Position numbers and translations under genes: made by a program. Of a stretch of 64,000 nucleotides of DNA, positions 1-10,353 are shown one piece after another; within the stretch, counting starts at the first letter, position 1, and the number at the start of each line of letters is the position of its first letter. Source of the stretch: Streptomyces sp. TLI_053 (GTDB lineage Bacteria > Actinomycetota > Actinomycetes > Streptomycetales > Streptomycetaceae); assembly GCF_900105395.1 (NCBI RefSeq), contig NZ_LT629775.1, positions 5,917,501 to 5,981,500 of the forward strand, given 5' to 3'. The notes below the pieces were generated by a model that saw nothing but the letters and a program-made list of their open reading frames with translations, was not told the origin of the DNA and did not search any database.

Positions 1-1126
<1,126 letters not shown>

Positions 1127-1147
1127 TCAGTTGCTCGCGTCCACTGT

Positions 1148-1191
1148 GTTGTTCTGAAACAACGACCCCCGGTTCCTGGCCAGGAACCGGG
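1148..1191 (+). other. rRNA processing hairpins in the 23S-5S spacer
   Basis: Two inverted repeats lie between 23S and 5S rRNA: a 6-bp stem with a CTGA loop (1148-1163) and a perfect 24-nt palindrome (1168-1191, CCCGGTTCCTGG and its complement). Spacer helices of this kind are normal RNase III-type processing sites in rRNA precursors. No T-run follows, so termination is unlikely here. Confidence 0.6.
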
Positions 1192-1211
1192 TGCGGTCGA
1201 CAGTTTCATAG

Positions 1212-1331
1212 TGTTTCGGTGGTCATAGCGTGAGGGAAACGCCCGGTTACATTCCGAACCCGGAAGCTAAGCCTCACAGCGCCGATGGTACTGCAGGGGG
1301 GACCCTGTGGGAGAGTAGGACGCCGCCGAAC
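1212..1331 (+). rRNA. rrf: 5S ribosomal RNA
   Basis: The sequence starts GTTTCGGTGGTCATAGCG and contains the typical CCGAACCCGGAAGCTAAG loop region and the GGGAGAGTAGGACGCCGCCGAAC 3' part (given here only as its landmark). The length of about 120 nt is standard. It follows the 23S gene by about 85 nt, as expected for the end of an rRNA operon. Boundaries are good to within one or two bases. Confidence 0.97.
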
Positions 1332-1341
1332 AATCATTGTG

Positions 1342-1375
1342 AAGAACCCCCGTCGGGAAACCGGCGGGGGTTCTT
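1342..1375 (+). terminator. rRNA operon terminator
   Basis: An 11-bp GC-rich stem (AAGAACCCCCG pairing with CGGGGGTTCTT) is followed by TT, ten bases after the 5S gene. It has the form of an intrinsic terminator of the rRNA operon. Confidence 0.85.
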
Positions 1376-1556
1376 TGCGTTCCGCGTGTATTCCCCTCGT
1401 GGTATTTCCCTGAGCGGGCACGGGAACGCTGCCCGATTCGGCGGCGGAGCACGCGGAGTACGTTGAGAAGATCCTGGGAAGCGCCGGGAAAGGCTCCTGG
1501 AGACACGCTGGGCCGGACCCCTGGTTGGGGTTCACCACCCCGTCGAAAGGCGCTCA

Positions 1557-1592
1557 AAAGCCCCGCCACCGGTTCGGTGGCCGGGCTTCTTT
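1557..1592. terminator. Bidirectional terminator between rRNA and the MoxR operon
   Basis: The stem GCCCGGCCACCG/CGGTGGCGGGGC type hairpin is flanked by AAAA on the left and TTCTTT on the right. It can therefore stop transcripts from both sides: read-through of the rRNA operon on the plus strand and the minus-strand operon whose last gene stops at 1633. The 180 bases between the two terminators (1376-1556) hold no recognisable gene. Confidence 0.7.
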
Positions 1593-1632
1593 GTGCTCCC
1601 GGGCGGGTTCGGAAAGCTTCGGAAGGCTTCTG

Positions 1633-2943
1633 TCAGAGGCGGCCGGCGGCCTTGAGGGCGAGGTAGGTGTCGGCCAGGGCCGGGGCGATCGAGGCGGGCG
1701 GGGCGTCGAGGACGGTGATGCCGGCGCGGGTGAGGCGGTCGGCGGTGAGACGGCGGTCCGCACGGGTCTGCTCGGCGGCCGCGGCGCCGTACACGGCTTC
1801 GACGGTGCCGCGGCCGGCGGCGAGCTCGTCGAGGTGGGGGTCGGACACGGAGGCGAGGACGACCTCGTGGCGCTTGGTGAGGAGCGGCAGGAGCGGGAGC
1901 AGGCCGTCCTCGGCGGAGGCCGCGTCCAGGCCGGTGAGCAGCACGATCAGCGAGCGCTGCGGTGCCATCTTCAGGGCGGTGGCGACCAGCGAGCGCATGT
2001 CGGTCTCGTAGAGGGCGGGCTCCAGGACGGCCATCGCGTTGGTGAAGGCCGGGAGGATCTCGCCCGGGGAACGGCCGGCCACCGCGGTCCGCTTGCGCAG
2101 GTCGTGGGCGAGCAGGTCGACCCGGTCGCCGGCCTTGGTGGCGAGGGCGGTGAGGAGCAGTGCGGCGTCGAGCGAGGCGTCGAGCCGGGGTGCGTCGCCG
2201 ACCCGGCCGGCGGAGGTGCGGCCGGTGTCCAGGACGACCAGGATGTGCCGGTCCCGCTCGGGCCGCCAGGTGCGGACGGCGACCGTGTGGCGGCGGGCGC
2301 TGGCCCGCCAGTCGATGGAGCGGATGTCGTCGCCGGGCAGGTACTCGCGCAGCGAGTCGAACTCGGTGCCCTGGCCGCGGGTCAGGACCGAGGTCCGGCC
2401 GTCGAGTTCGCGCAGCCGGGCGAGCCGGGAGGGCAGGTGCTTGCGGCTGGCGAACGGGGGCAGGGCGCGGACCGTCCAGGGGACGAGGTGCGAGCCCTGA
2501 CGCCCGGCCAGGCCGAGCGGGCCCAGCGAGCGGACGGTCACCTTGTGGGCGTGGTGGTCCCCGCGCCTGGTCGGGGTGAGGACGGTGGTGACGCGGCGGC
2601 GTTCGTGGCCGGGGACGGTGAGGGTGTGCCGGGAGGCGGCGAACCCGGTGCCGGGCCGCCAGGCCGACGGGGCCCAGGCGTCGCGGATCCGGGCCCGCAG
2701 GGGGCGTCCGGTCGGATTGGTGACGGTCAGTTCGACCGCGGCGGGTTCGCCGAGTCGGACCGTGGTGTCGCCGCCCCGGTCGATCCGCAGGCCGCGGACG
2801 GGGGCGGCGAGCACCAGGTCGAGGACGACCGCGAGCAGGACCGCGCCGGTGACGGCGCCGACACCCGCCCAGGACGGCAGCAGCAGGCCCGTGACGAGGG
2901 CGCCGAGCGCGGCGAGCAGGGCGGTTCGCCCGGTGATGGCCAT
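1633..2943 (-). CDS. DUF58 domain membrane protein of the MoxR operon
   Basis: This 436-residue protein has two membrane segments at the N terminus (about residues 8-22 and 28-46). A beta-rich region follows, then the DUF58 signature at about 195-218 (FDSLREYLPGDDIRSIDWR), ahead of a von Willebrand A-like fold. DUF58 proteins usually work as partners of MoxR-type AAA+ ATPases in assembling or activating envelope complexes; the client is unknown. The ATG start has AAGGA about ten bases upstream. It is the last gene of a five-gene minus-strand operon, about 110 bases after the MoxR gene. Family assignment is firm; function is inferred from context. Confidence 0.92.
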   Translation of the reverse strand: MAITGRTALLAALGALVTGLLLPSWAGVGAVTGAVLLAVVLDLVLAAPVRGLRIDRGGDTTVRLGEPAAVELTVTNPTGRPLRARIRDAWAPSAWRPGTGFAASRHTLTVPGHERRRVTTVLTPTRRGDHHAHKVTVRSLGPLGLAGRQGSHLVPWTVRALPPFASRKHLPSRLARLRELDGRTSVLTRGQGTEFDSLREYLPGDDIRSIDWRASARRHTVAVRTWRPERDRHILVVLDTGRTSAGRVGDAPRLDASLDAALLLTALATKAGDRVDLLAHDLRKRTAVAGRSPGEILPAFTNAMAVLEPALYETDMRSLVATALKMAPQRSLIVLLTGLDAASAEDGLLPLLPLLTKRHEVVLASVSDPHLDELAAGRGTVEAVYGAAAAEQTRADRRLTADRLTRAGITVLDAPPASIAPALADTYLALKAAGRL

Positions 2944-3055
2944 GCGGTGCGTTCCTTCGTCGGGGCCGACGGTGAGGCGGCGAAACGTGGGGCGGTGGTA
3001 CCCGGGGCGGTGATCTCCGGTGCTGCGGTGCCCGGTGCGGTGCCCGGTGCGGGGA

Positions 3056-4107
<1,052 letters not shown>

Positions 4108-4111
<4 letters not shown>

Positions 4112-5373
4112 GGCTTCCGTACCTGCCTTTCGAGGGTGTCGAGGTCGTCGGCGAGCCGCAGCAGTGCGGCGTCGTCGGTCGGGGGAGGGCCGTACAGCAG
4201 GGCCGCGGCGTCCCCGGCGGGCCGTTCGGGGAGGCGGTCCGCGACGGCCGCGCAGAGGGCGGTGGGGTCGGGCGCGCCGGCCACGGGCGGGACGCCCAGG
4301 GCCGGCGCGATGCGCAGCGCGGTGGCGCGGCGCAGGGCGTCGGCGGCCCGGCCGCGGGCCTTGGCCCGGCGGTAGAGGCGGGCGCGGCCCTCGGTGGTCT
4401 CGGAGGCGCGGACCACGACCGGCAGCCTCTCGCTGACCACCGGGCCGAGTCGCCGGGCGCGCCAGAGCGCGGCGAGCAGGACGGCGATGCCGAGCTGGTA
4501 GCCGGCCCAGGTCCAGCCCTCGGGGATGTAGTCCTGGAAGCTCTTGCGCCCGCCCTCGGCGACCGGGGCGGTGTAGTCGGGCAGGTGCCAGGTGATGTGC
4601 GGCCGGGAACCGAGCAGGCCGAGTCCCAGGGCGGCGTTGCCGTCCTTCCCGAGCAGGTCGTTGGTGAGGAACTCGCCGCTGCCGAGGACCACGACGTCGG
4701 TGTTCCGGCCGGTGGTGACGGCGACCAGCGGGTATCCGTGGCCGCGCGGGTAGCAGCCTTCGCCGCGGCTGCCGGCGGTGTAGAGCAGGCCGCCGAGATG
4801 GGCGCTGCCGGCCCGGACGGCTTCCGGGAGGGAGCAGCCGGAGTCGGTGCTGCGGACACCGGCGTACGGGATGCCGCCGTTCTCGTCGGAGGTGCGGACG
4901 CCGGGGACGAGGGCGCTGAGGGCGGCGGGTCCGGGGGAGACCAGGACCACCCGGCTGTACCCGGCGGCGGCGACGGCGGTCAGCTGCTCGGGGGTGAGCA
5001 GGTCGGGTTCGGGCAGGACGAGGGTGTCGGTGCCGGTGGGCCGCACGGCCGGGTCGGCGGTCAGGGCGACCTGGAGGCCCTCGCGCTCCAGCAGGGCGAT
5101 CACGGCGTGGCTGCCGGTGGGCTCGTAGGAGCGGGGGTCGAGCGGCGGGTACCGGCGCTCCTGGTCGACGGCCGCGAGCAGGACCGCGGCGAGCAGTACC
5201 AGGGCGGCGGTGAGCAGGTACCAGCGGGCGCGCCGCCACAGTCCGCGGCCGGTCGGTGCGGTGCTGGTGGGTGCGGTGCCGATCGGTGCGGTGCCGGTGC
5301 CGATCGGTGCGGTGCCGGTGGGGATCGGGGCGGCGGCCGGGTCGGTCGGGGGAGCGGGGGCGGCGCTGGTCAT
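4108..5373 (-). CDS. DUF4350 domain membrane protein
   Basis: A 421-residue protein. The first 45 residues are a Pro/Ala/Thr-rich stretch with repeated TAPIGTG units, then a membrane helix (about 51-69). The DUF4350 region (ESL-like GSHAVIALLEREGL) and an extracellular part follow, then a second helix near 285-305 and a charged cytoplasmic tail. It shares a 4-bp ATGA overlap with the upstream DUF4129 gene and a GTGA overlap with moxR. DUF4350 proteins are regular members of actinobacterial MoxR operons but have no assigned reaction. The N-terminal repeats come from a short DNA repeat around 5255-5335. Confidence 0.9.
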
Positions 5374-6041
5374 GCGGCTCCTCCGGCGGCCGGGGCGAGG
5401 ACCGGGCGGGCGCGTTCGAGGGCCCGGTCGAGGGCGCGCAGCGACTGGTAGGCGCCCTGGTCGGCGGCGCGCTCGCCGTACGCGATGTCGTCGAAGGCGC
5501 GGGCGGCCGCGGCGAGCTCGGCCGCGTGGCCGGGCAGGGCGCGACCGGCCTCGGCGGCGGCCTCGTCGGCGGTGCGGCCGGGGCGGGCGTCGAGCAGGGT
5601 GCGTTCCTCGAGGCCGCGGACCAGGGCGCGCATCTGCTCGCGGACGGCCTCGGTCCAGCGGCCGGCGGCGGCGTGCCGTTCGGCGTCGGTCCGGTGCTCG
5701 GCGGCGCTGCGCGGGCCGGTGCGGCCGAAGACCCCGGAGTGGGTGCGGGCGGCCCGCTTCGGAGCGCCGAGGCGCCACCAGAGGGCGGCGCCGATCACCG
5801 CGGCGACCAGCAGGAACAGGACCAGGCCGGTGGCGCCGCTGGTGCCGTCGCCGGTGAGCGCGCCCAGCGCCTCGTCGATCCGGGCCGAGATCCAGTCGAG
5901 GACCCGTTCCCGCAGGCTCGGGTCGTGGCGGTGGTAGTCGGCGTTGATCAGTTCGTCGCGGGCCGCGTCCTTGGCGGCGTCGCGCGGTGTCGTGACCGGG
6001 GCGCCACCCGCGAGCACGACGGTCTCCCCCCGGACCGGCAT
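5370..6041 (-). CDS. DUF4129 domain membrane protein
   Basis: A 223-residue protein with a single membrane helix at about 71-90 and a C-terminal DUF4129 region of alpha helices (HAAAGRWTEAVREQMRALVRGLEERTLL and on). The start chosen is ATG at 6041, five bases after the TGA of the upstream membrane gene. The stop overlaps the DUF4350 start as ATGA. DUF4129 domains are found fused to transglutaminases or beside MoxR/DUF58 genes in actinobacteria. A role in the same membrane complex is inferred from the tight coupling; no enzymatic motif is visible. Confidence 0.88.
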   Translation of the reverse strand: MPVRGETVVLAGGAPVTTPRDAAKDAARDELINADYHRHDPSLRERVLDWISARIDEALGALTGDGTSGATGLVLFLLVAAVIGAALWWRLGAPKRAARTHSGVFGRTGPRSAAEHRTDAERHAAAGRWTEAVREQMRALVRGLEERTLLDARPGRTADEAAAEAGRALPGHAAELAAAARAFDDIAYGERAADQGAYQSLRALDRALERARPVLAPAAGGAA

Positions 6042-6046
6042 CGGGC

Positions 6047-7246
6047 TCAGAGCCTTGCGGGGGCGGGGCCGGCCTGGTCGCCCCAGCCGGTGCCGCCGTG
6101 CTCGGGCAGGCCGGCGGCGCGGGCGAGCTCGATGTCGAGGGCCTCGCGGCGGATCCGCTGGTCGACGTAGAGCAGCACGCCGATGGTGGCGGTGAAGGGG
6201 AGGGTGACGGTGGAGGAGAGGACGCCGCCGATCGCCATGGCGACCAGCATGGCGGCGGGCATGCTGCCGCTCTGCCCGGCGTCGACCTGGCCGACGAAGT
6301 CGTCGAAGCCGATCACCATTCCGGCGATCGTGAACGGGGTGCTGATCACACCGCCGACGACCGCGGCGATGATCTGGCTCAGCACGGTGATGCCGCAGAT
6401 CCGCCACCAGGAGCGGTTGACCAGCCGGCGGGAGCGGGAGAGGGCGGTGATGACGCCCTGCTTCTCCAGCATGAGGGCGGGGGCGGCCAGGCTGAGCTGG
6501 ATGCCGATCCAGACGGCGACCGGGAGGCTGAGCAGGCCCACGACGACGAGCAGGCCGACGATCGCGGGTTCCTCGGCCCCGGCGACCAGGTAGCCGATCA
6601 GCGGGGCGAAGCCCAGCAGGACGATGCCGCCGGCGATGAGACCGGTGAGCAGGGTGAGGCCGAGGAGCTGGAGCAGCCGGGGCCTGGCGTCGCGCCAGGC
6701 GTCGCCGATCGACACGGCCTGCCCGAGGATGGCGCGGCTGACCACCATGGTCAGCAGGGCCGAGGCGACCACGCCGAGCAGCATCGACAGCGGCAGGCTG
6801 ATCAGGGCGGTCAGCACCGGGGTGAGGTCGCCGGTGTCCCCCTGGACGGCGAGCTGGGCGCCGAGCGAGGCGCCCTGCTGGACGACCGCGACGCCGAGGG
6901 CGAGGCCGAGGGTGACCCGCCAGTGCTTGCGGACGGTGGAGACCGCGCCGTCGAGGATCTCGCCGAGGCCGAGCGGGCGCAGCGGGATCACGCCGGGCTT
7001 GGGGCTCTGCGGTACGCCCCAGCCGTAGCCGCCGTGGCCGGGCTGCGGGCCCCAGCCGGGCGGGGGTCCGCCGTGGCCGGGCCGCGTGCCCCAGGCGGGC
7101 TGCTGCCCGGAGTAGGGCGGCGGCGGGGTGTCCTGGGGCGGTGCCGACTGGCCGGGCACGGCGGCGGGTGCGTCGGCGCTGGGCCGGGCACCGTCGCGGG
7201 GCGGCTCGGACGAGCCGGGCGAGGCCCAGCCCGGAGTGTCGGTCAT
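6047..7246 (-). CDS. Multi-pass membrane protein with proline/glycine-rich N terminus
   Basis: A 399-residue protein. About 100 residues of Pro/Gly/Gln-rich, probably disordered sequence come first (PGWGPQPGHGGYGWG type). They are followed by IPLRPLGLGEILDGAVSTVRKHW and five or six hydrophobic segments. The LGLGEILD-type entry and membrane layout match the family annotated as glycerophosphoryl diester phosphodiesterase membrane-domain proteins, but there is no phosphodiesterase active site. It heads the MoxR operon. Tandem GTG-ATG starts occur (7249/7246); the ATG is preferred because AGGAG sits five bases before it. Its function is unknown. Confidence 0.85.
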   Translation of the reverse strand: MTDTPGWASPGSSEPPRDGARPSADAPAAVPGQSAPPQDTPPPPYSGQQPAWGTRPGHGGPPPGWGPQPGHGGYGWGVPQSPKPGVIPLRPLGLGEILDGAVSTVRKHWRVTLGLALGVAVVQQGASLGAQLAVQGDTGDLTPVLTALISLPLSMLLGVVASALLTMVVSRAILGQAVSIGDAWRDARPRLLQLLGLTLLTGLIAGGIVLLGFAPLIGYLVAGAEEPAIVGLLVVVGLLSLPVAVWIGIQLSLAAPALMLEKQGVITALSRSRRLVNRSWWRICGITVLSQIIAAVVGGVISTPFTIAGMVIGFDDFVGQVDAGQSGSMPAAMLVAMAIGGVLSSTVTLPFTATIGVLLYVDQRIRREALDIELARAAGLPEHGGTGWGDQAGPAPARL

Positions 7247-7532
7247 CACTGCTCCTCGGAGGGCTTCGGGGGCGCGGCACCGGGTGGATCTTCACCCGCG
7301 CGCAGCGCCCATCGTGCCATGGTGCCCGGACGCGCCCCAGGGGGAGCCGGTTGCTGAACGGCAACGGCCGGGCGGCGGACGTTTCGTCGGCATCGGCGGT
7401 GGCCCGGGGGGCTGGAGGGGGCAGGAGATTGGCCCGGTTTGGCTTGAATTCGCCCGGATCGCCAGTTGGCCGTTCTGGAGCAATGGGACTGCTGTGCGGC
7501 AGGTCACAATCCGGTAATGAGAAGATGGACGC
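7247..7532. other. Divergent intergenic region between the MoxR operon and mtrA
   Basis: This 286-base gap must hold the promoters of both the minus-strand operon and mtrA. The last 40 bases before mtrA are noticeably less GC-rich (GGTCACAATCCGGTAATGAG). That suits a promoter or an MtrA autoregulatory site, but no convincing -35/-10 pair could be fixed. No gene is seen. Confidence 0.4.
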
Positions 7533-8210
7533 ATGAAGGGACGCGTCCTCGTCGTTGATGACGACTCCGCACTGGCCGAGATGCTCGGCATTGTGCTGCG
7601 TGGTGAGGGTTTTGAGCCGTTTTTCGTCGCGGATGGGGACAGGGCGCTAGCCGCGTTCCGGGAGACCAAGCCGGACCTGGTCCTGCTCGACCTGATGCTG
7701 CCCGGCCGGGACGGCATCGACGTCTGCCGGCAGATCCGGGCGGAGTCCGGCATTCCGATCGTCATGCTGACCGCCAAGACCGACACGGTGGACGTCGTGG
7801 TCGGCCTGGAGTCGGGTGCCGACGACTACGTGACCAAGCCGTTCAAGCCCAAGGAACTGGTGGCCCGGGTGCGGGCCCGGCTCCGCAGGGCCGAGGAGCC
7901 GACTCCGGAGCAGCTGACCATCGGCGATCTGGTGATCGACGTGGCCGGTCACTCGGTGAAGCGCGACGGCCGGGGCATCCCGCTGACCCCGCTGGAGTTC
8001 GACCTGCTGGTCGCGCTGGCCCGCAAGCCGTGGCAGGTGTTCACCCGCGAGGTGCTGCTGGAGCAGGTCTGGGGCTACCGGCACGCGGCGGACACCCGGC
8101 TGGTCAACGTCCATGTGCAGCGGCTGCGCTCCAAGATCGAGAAGGACCCGGAGCGTCCCGAGATCGTGGTGACCGTCCGCGGCGTCGGCTACAAGGCCGG
8201 GCCCAGCTGA
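7533..8210 (+). CDS. mtrA: Response regulator MtrA
   Basis: A 225-residue OmpR-type regulator. The receiver domain starts VLVVDDD, with phospho-acceptor Asp53 in LLDLMLPG. A winged-helix DNA-binding domain follows (TPLEFDLLVALARKPWQVFTREVLLEQVWGY, then LRSKIEKDPERPEIVVTVRGVGYK). Length and the immediate linkage to mtrB and lpqB identify MtrA, the conserved actinobacterial regulator of cell-wall growth, division and, in streptomycetes, development and antibiotic production. The start is ATG at 7533. mtrB begins one base after the mtrA stop, so the pair is co-transcribed. Confidence 0.98.
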   Translation: MKGRVLVVDDDSALAEMLGIVLRGEGFEPFFVADGDRALAAFRETKPDLVLLDLMLPGRDGIDVCRQIRAESGIPIVMLTAKTDTVDVVVGLESGADDYVTKPFKPKELVARVRARLRRAEEPTPEQLTIGDLVIDVAGHSVKRDGRGIPLTPLEFDLLVALARKPWQVFTREVLLEQVWGYRHAADTRLVNVHVQRLRSKIEKDPERPEIVVTVRGVGYKAGPS

Positions 8211-8211
8211 C

Positions 8212-10353
8212 GTGATGTACCGGGCCGACGAGACCCCGGCGGGTACCGCGACCGACGGGGGTGGCGGCGCCGTGCGCGGGGACGTACTGAGTTCGACCGT
8301 GCGCAGCCGCCGCCGACGGGGGCCGGTCGCCCTGCTCGCGCTGGTGAACCGACAGCTGCGGCGCCCCCTGCACCGGGTGGCGGCGCTGTACCGGCGGTCG
8401 ATCCAGCTGCGGGTGGTGGCGGCCACGCTGCTGCTGTCGGTCGTGGTGGTGATGGTGCTGGGCGTCGTCGTGGTGGCGCAGGTGCGCACCGGGCTGCTGG
8501 AGACCAAGCGGTCGGCGGCCCGGGACCAGGCGCTCGCGGGATTCCAGACCGAGCTCAAGAAGATCGACGACGCGAACGACCTGCGGCTGCGGACCCCGAC
8601 CACCGATCCCGCCACCGAGGGGCTGGGCACCTGGCTGCTCCAGCAGGTCGGTGACCTGGCGGCGAGCGGGCAGAACGTCTACTCGGTGATCGCGATGCTG
8701 CCCGGCACCGGCCAGACCGTCCAGCCGGAGAAGGCCGGCCTCGGCCCGCGCTACTCCGCGGACATCCTGCCCAGCAGCATCCCCGACAGCCTCAAGGCCA
8801 GGGTCGCGCAGGAGCCCGGCCAGAGCTTCAGCCAGCCCACCCGGATCCAGCGCTCGCCGGAGAGCCGTGTGGGCACCGAGCCGGGACTGGTCTTCGGGCA
8901 GCAGTTCACCGGGCCCGGCAACGGCAGCTACCAGCTGTACTACGTCTTCTCCTTCGGCCAGGAGACCAAGACCCTGGGGCTGGTCACCGGCACGCTGGCG
9001 ACCGCCGGGGTGTTCGTGGTGATCATGATGGGCGGCATCGCCTGGCTGGTGGTGCGCCAGGTGGTCACACCGGTCCGGATGGCTGCCGGGATCTCCGAGC
9101 GGCTGGCCGCCGGGCACCTGGAAGAGCGGATGAAGGTCACCGGCACCGACGACATCGCCCGTCTCGGCGAGTCGTTCAACCGGATGGCCAACGCGCTGCA
9201 GGCGCAGATCCGGCAGCTGGAGGAACTCTCCCGGGTGCAGCGGCGCTTCGTCTCGGACGTGTCGCACGAGCTGCGCACGCCGCTGACCACCGTCCGGATG
9301 GCCGCCGACCTGATCTACGACAGCCGCGAGGACCTCGACCCGATGGCGGCCCGCTCCGCCGAGCTGCTCCAGGGCCAGCTCGACCGGTTCGAGTCGCTGC
9401 TCGCCGACCTGTTGGAGATCAGCCGCTTCGACGCGGGCGCGGCCGTCCTGGACGCCGAGCCGGTCGACCTGCGCGAGATCGTCGGCCGGGTGGTCGAGGC
9501 CGCCGATCCGCTGGCGCAGGCCAAGGGCAGCGCCGTGGTGATCCGCGGCGACGGCGAGCCGGTGCTGGCGGAGGTCGACTCCCGGCGGATCGAGCGCATC
9601 CTGCGCAACCTGGTGGTCAACGCGCTGGAGCACGGCGAGGGCCGGGACGTCGTGGTCCGGCTGGGCTCGCGGGACGGCGCGGTCGCGATCGGTGTCCGGG
9701 ACTACGGCATCGGTCTCAAGCCGGGCGAGGCGTCCCGGGTGTTCCACCGGTTCTGGCGGGCCGACCCGTCCCGGGTGCGGACCACCGGCGGCACCGGCCT
9801 CGGCCTGTCGATCGCGGTCGAGGACGCGCATCTGCACGGCGGCTGGCTGCAGGCCTGGGGGGAACCGGGCGGCGGCTCGCACTTCCGGCTCACCATGCCG
9901 CGCACCCGCGGCGGGGAGATCAGCCGGGCGCCGTTCCGGCTGGAGCCGGAGGACTCCCGCAACAACCGGGGCCTGGGCACCTACGGGGCGCCGTACCGGC
10001 GGGCCGCGCGCCCGGCCGGGGCGACCGCCCTCACCGCGACCGACGAGCAGGCCGTCCCGGAGACGCCGGACACCTCCGGCAACGGGTTCGGCAGCGGCCT
10101 CGGCGGTGTGCTGAGCATCGGCCCCGGTCTCGGCCGCAGGCCCGCCGAGGGCCCGCGCGCGGATCCGTCGGACGTGCTGCCGGTCGGCGCGGGGTACGGT
10201 GCGACCGGGGCCCAGGTCATGGTGGACCCGACGCCCGGTCGGCCGTCGGTGGCGCAGCGGACCGCGGGGCCGGACGAGGACGCAGGGGCGGACGGCACGG
10301 GTGGAACGGACACGGAGGGGTCGCGGCGTGCGAAGGACCAGCACCAGGACTGA
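8212..10353 (+). CDS. mtrB: Sensor histidine kinase MtrB
   Basis: A 713-residue membrane kinase. One helix lies near 65-88, then an extracytoplasmic sensor region, a second helix near 255-280, and HAMP (VVRQVVTPVRMAAGISERLAAGHLEERM). HisKA has His352 in VSHELRTP. The HATPase has N box RILRNLVVNALEHG, G1 DYGIGL and G2 TGGTGLGLS. About 150 Gly/Pro-rich residues follow the kinase core, a disordered tail longer than mycobacterial MtrB carries. GTG at 8212 and ATG at 8215 are alternative starts. The 3' end overlaps lpqB by 26 bases. It phosphorylates MtrA. Confidence 0.97.
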   Translation: MMYRADETPAGTATDGGGGAVRGDVLSSTVRSRRRRGPVALLALVNRQLRRPLHRVAALYRRSIQLRVVAATLLLSVVVVMVLGVVVVAQVRTGLLETKRSAARDQALAGFQTELKKIDDANDLRLRTPTTDPATEGLGTWLLQQVGDLAASGQNVYSVIAMLPGTGQTVQPEKAGLGPRYSADILPSSIPDSLKARVAQEPGQSFSQPTRIQRSPESRVGTEPGLVFGQQFTGPGNGSYQLYYVFSFGQETKTLGLVTGTLATAGVFVVIMMGGIAWLVVRQVVTPVRMAAGISERLAAGHLEERMKVTGTDDIARLGESFNRMANALQAQIRQLEELSRVQRRFVSDVSHELRTPLTTVRMAADLIYDSREDLDPMAARSAELLQGQLDRFESLLADLLEISRFDAGAAVLDAEPVDLREIVGRVVEAADPLAQAKGSAVVIRGDGEPVLAEVDSRRIERILRNLVVNALEHGEGRDVVVRLGSRDGAVAIGVRDYGIGLKPGEASRVFHRFWRADPSRVRTTGGTGLGLSIAVEDAHLHGGWLQAWGEPGGGSHFRLTMPRTRGGEISRAPFRLEPEDSRNNRGLGTYGAPYRRAARPAGATALTATDEQAVPETPDTSGNGFGSGLGGVLSIGPGLGRRPAEGPRADPSDVLPVGAGYGATGAQVMVDPTPGRPSVAQRTAGPDEDAGADGTGGTDTEGSRRAKDQHQD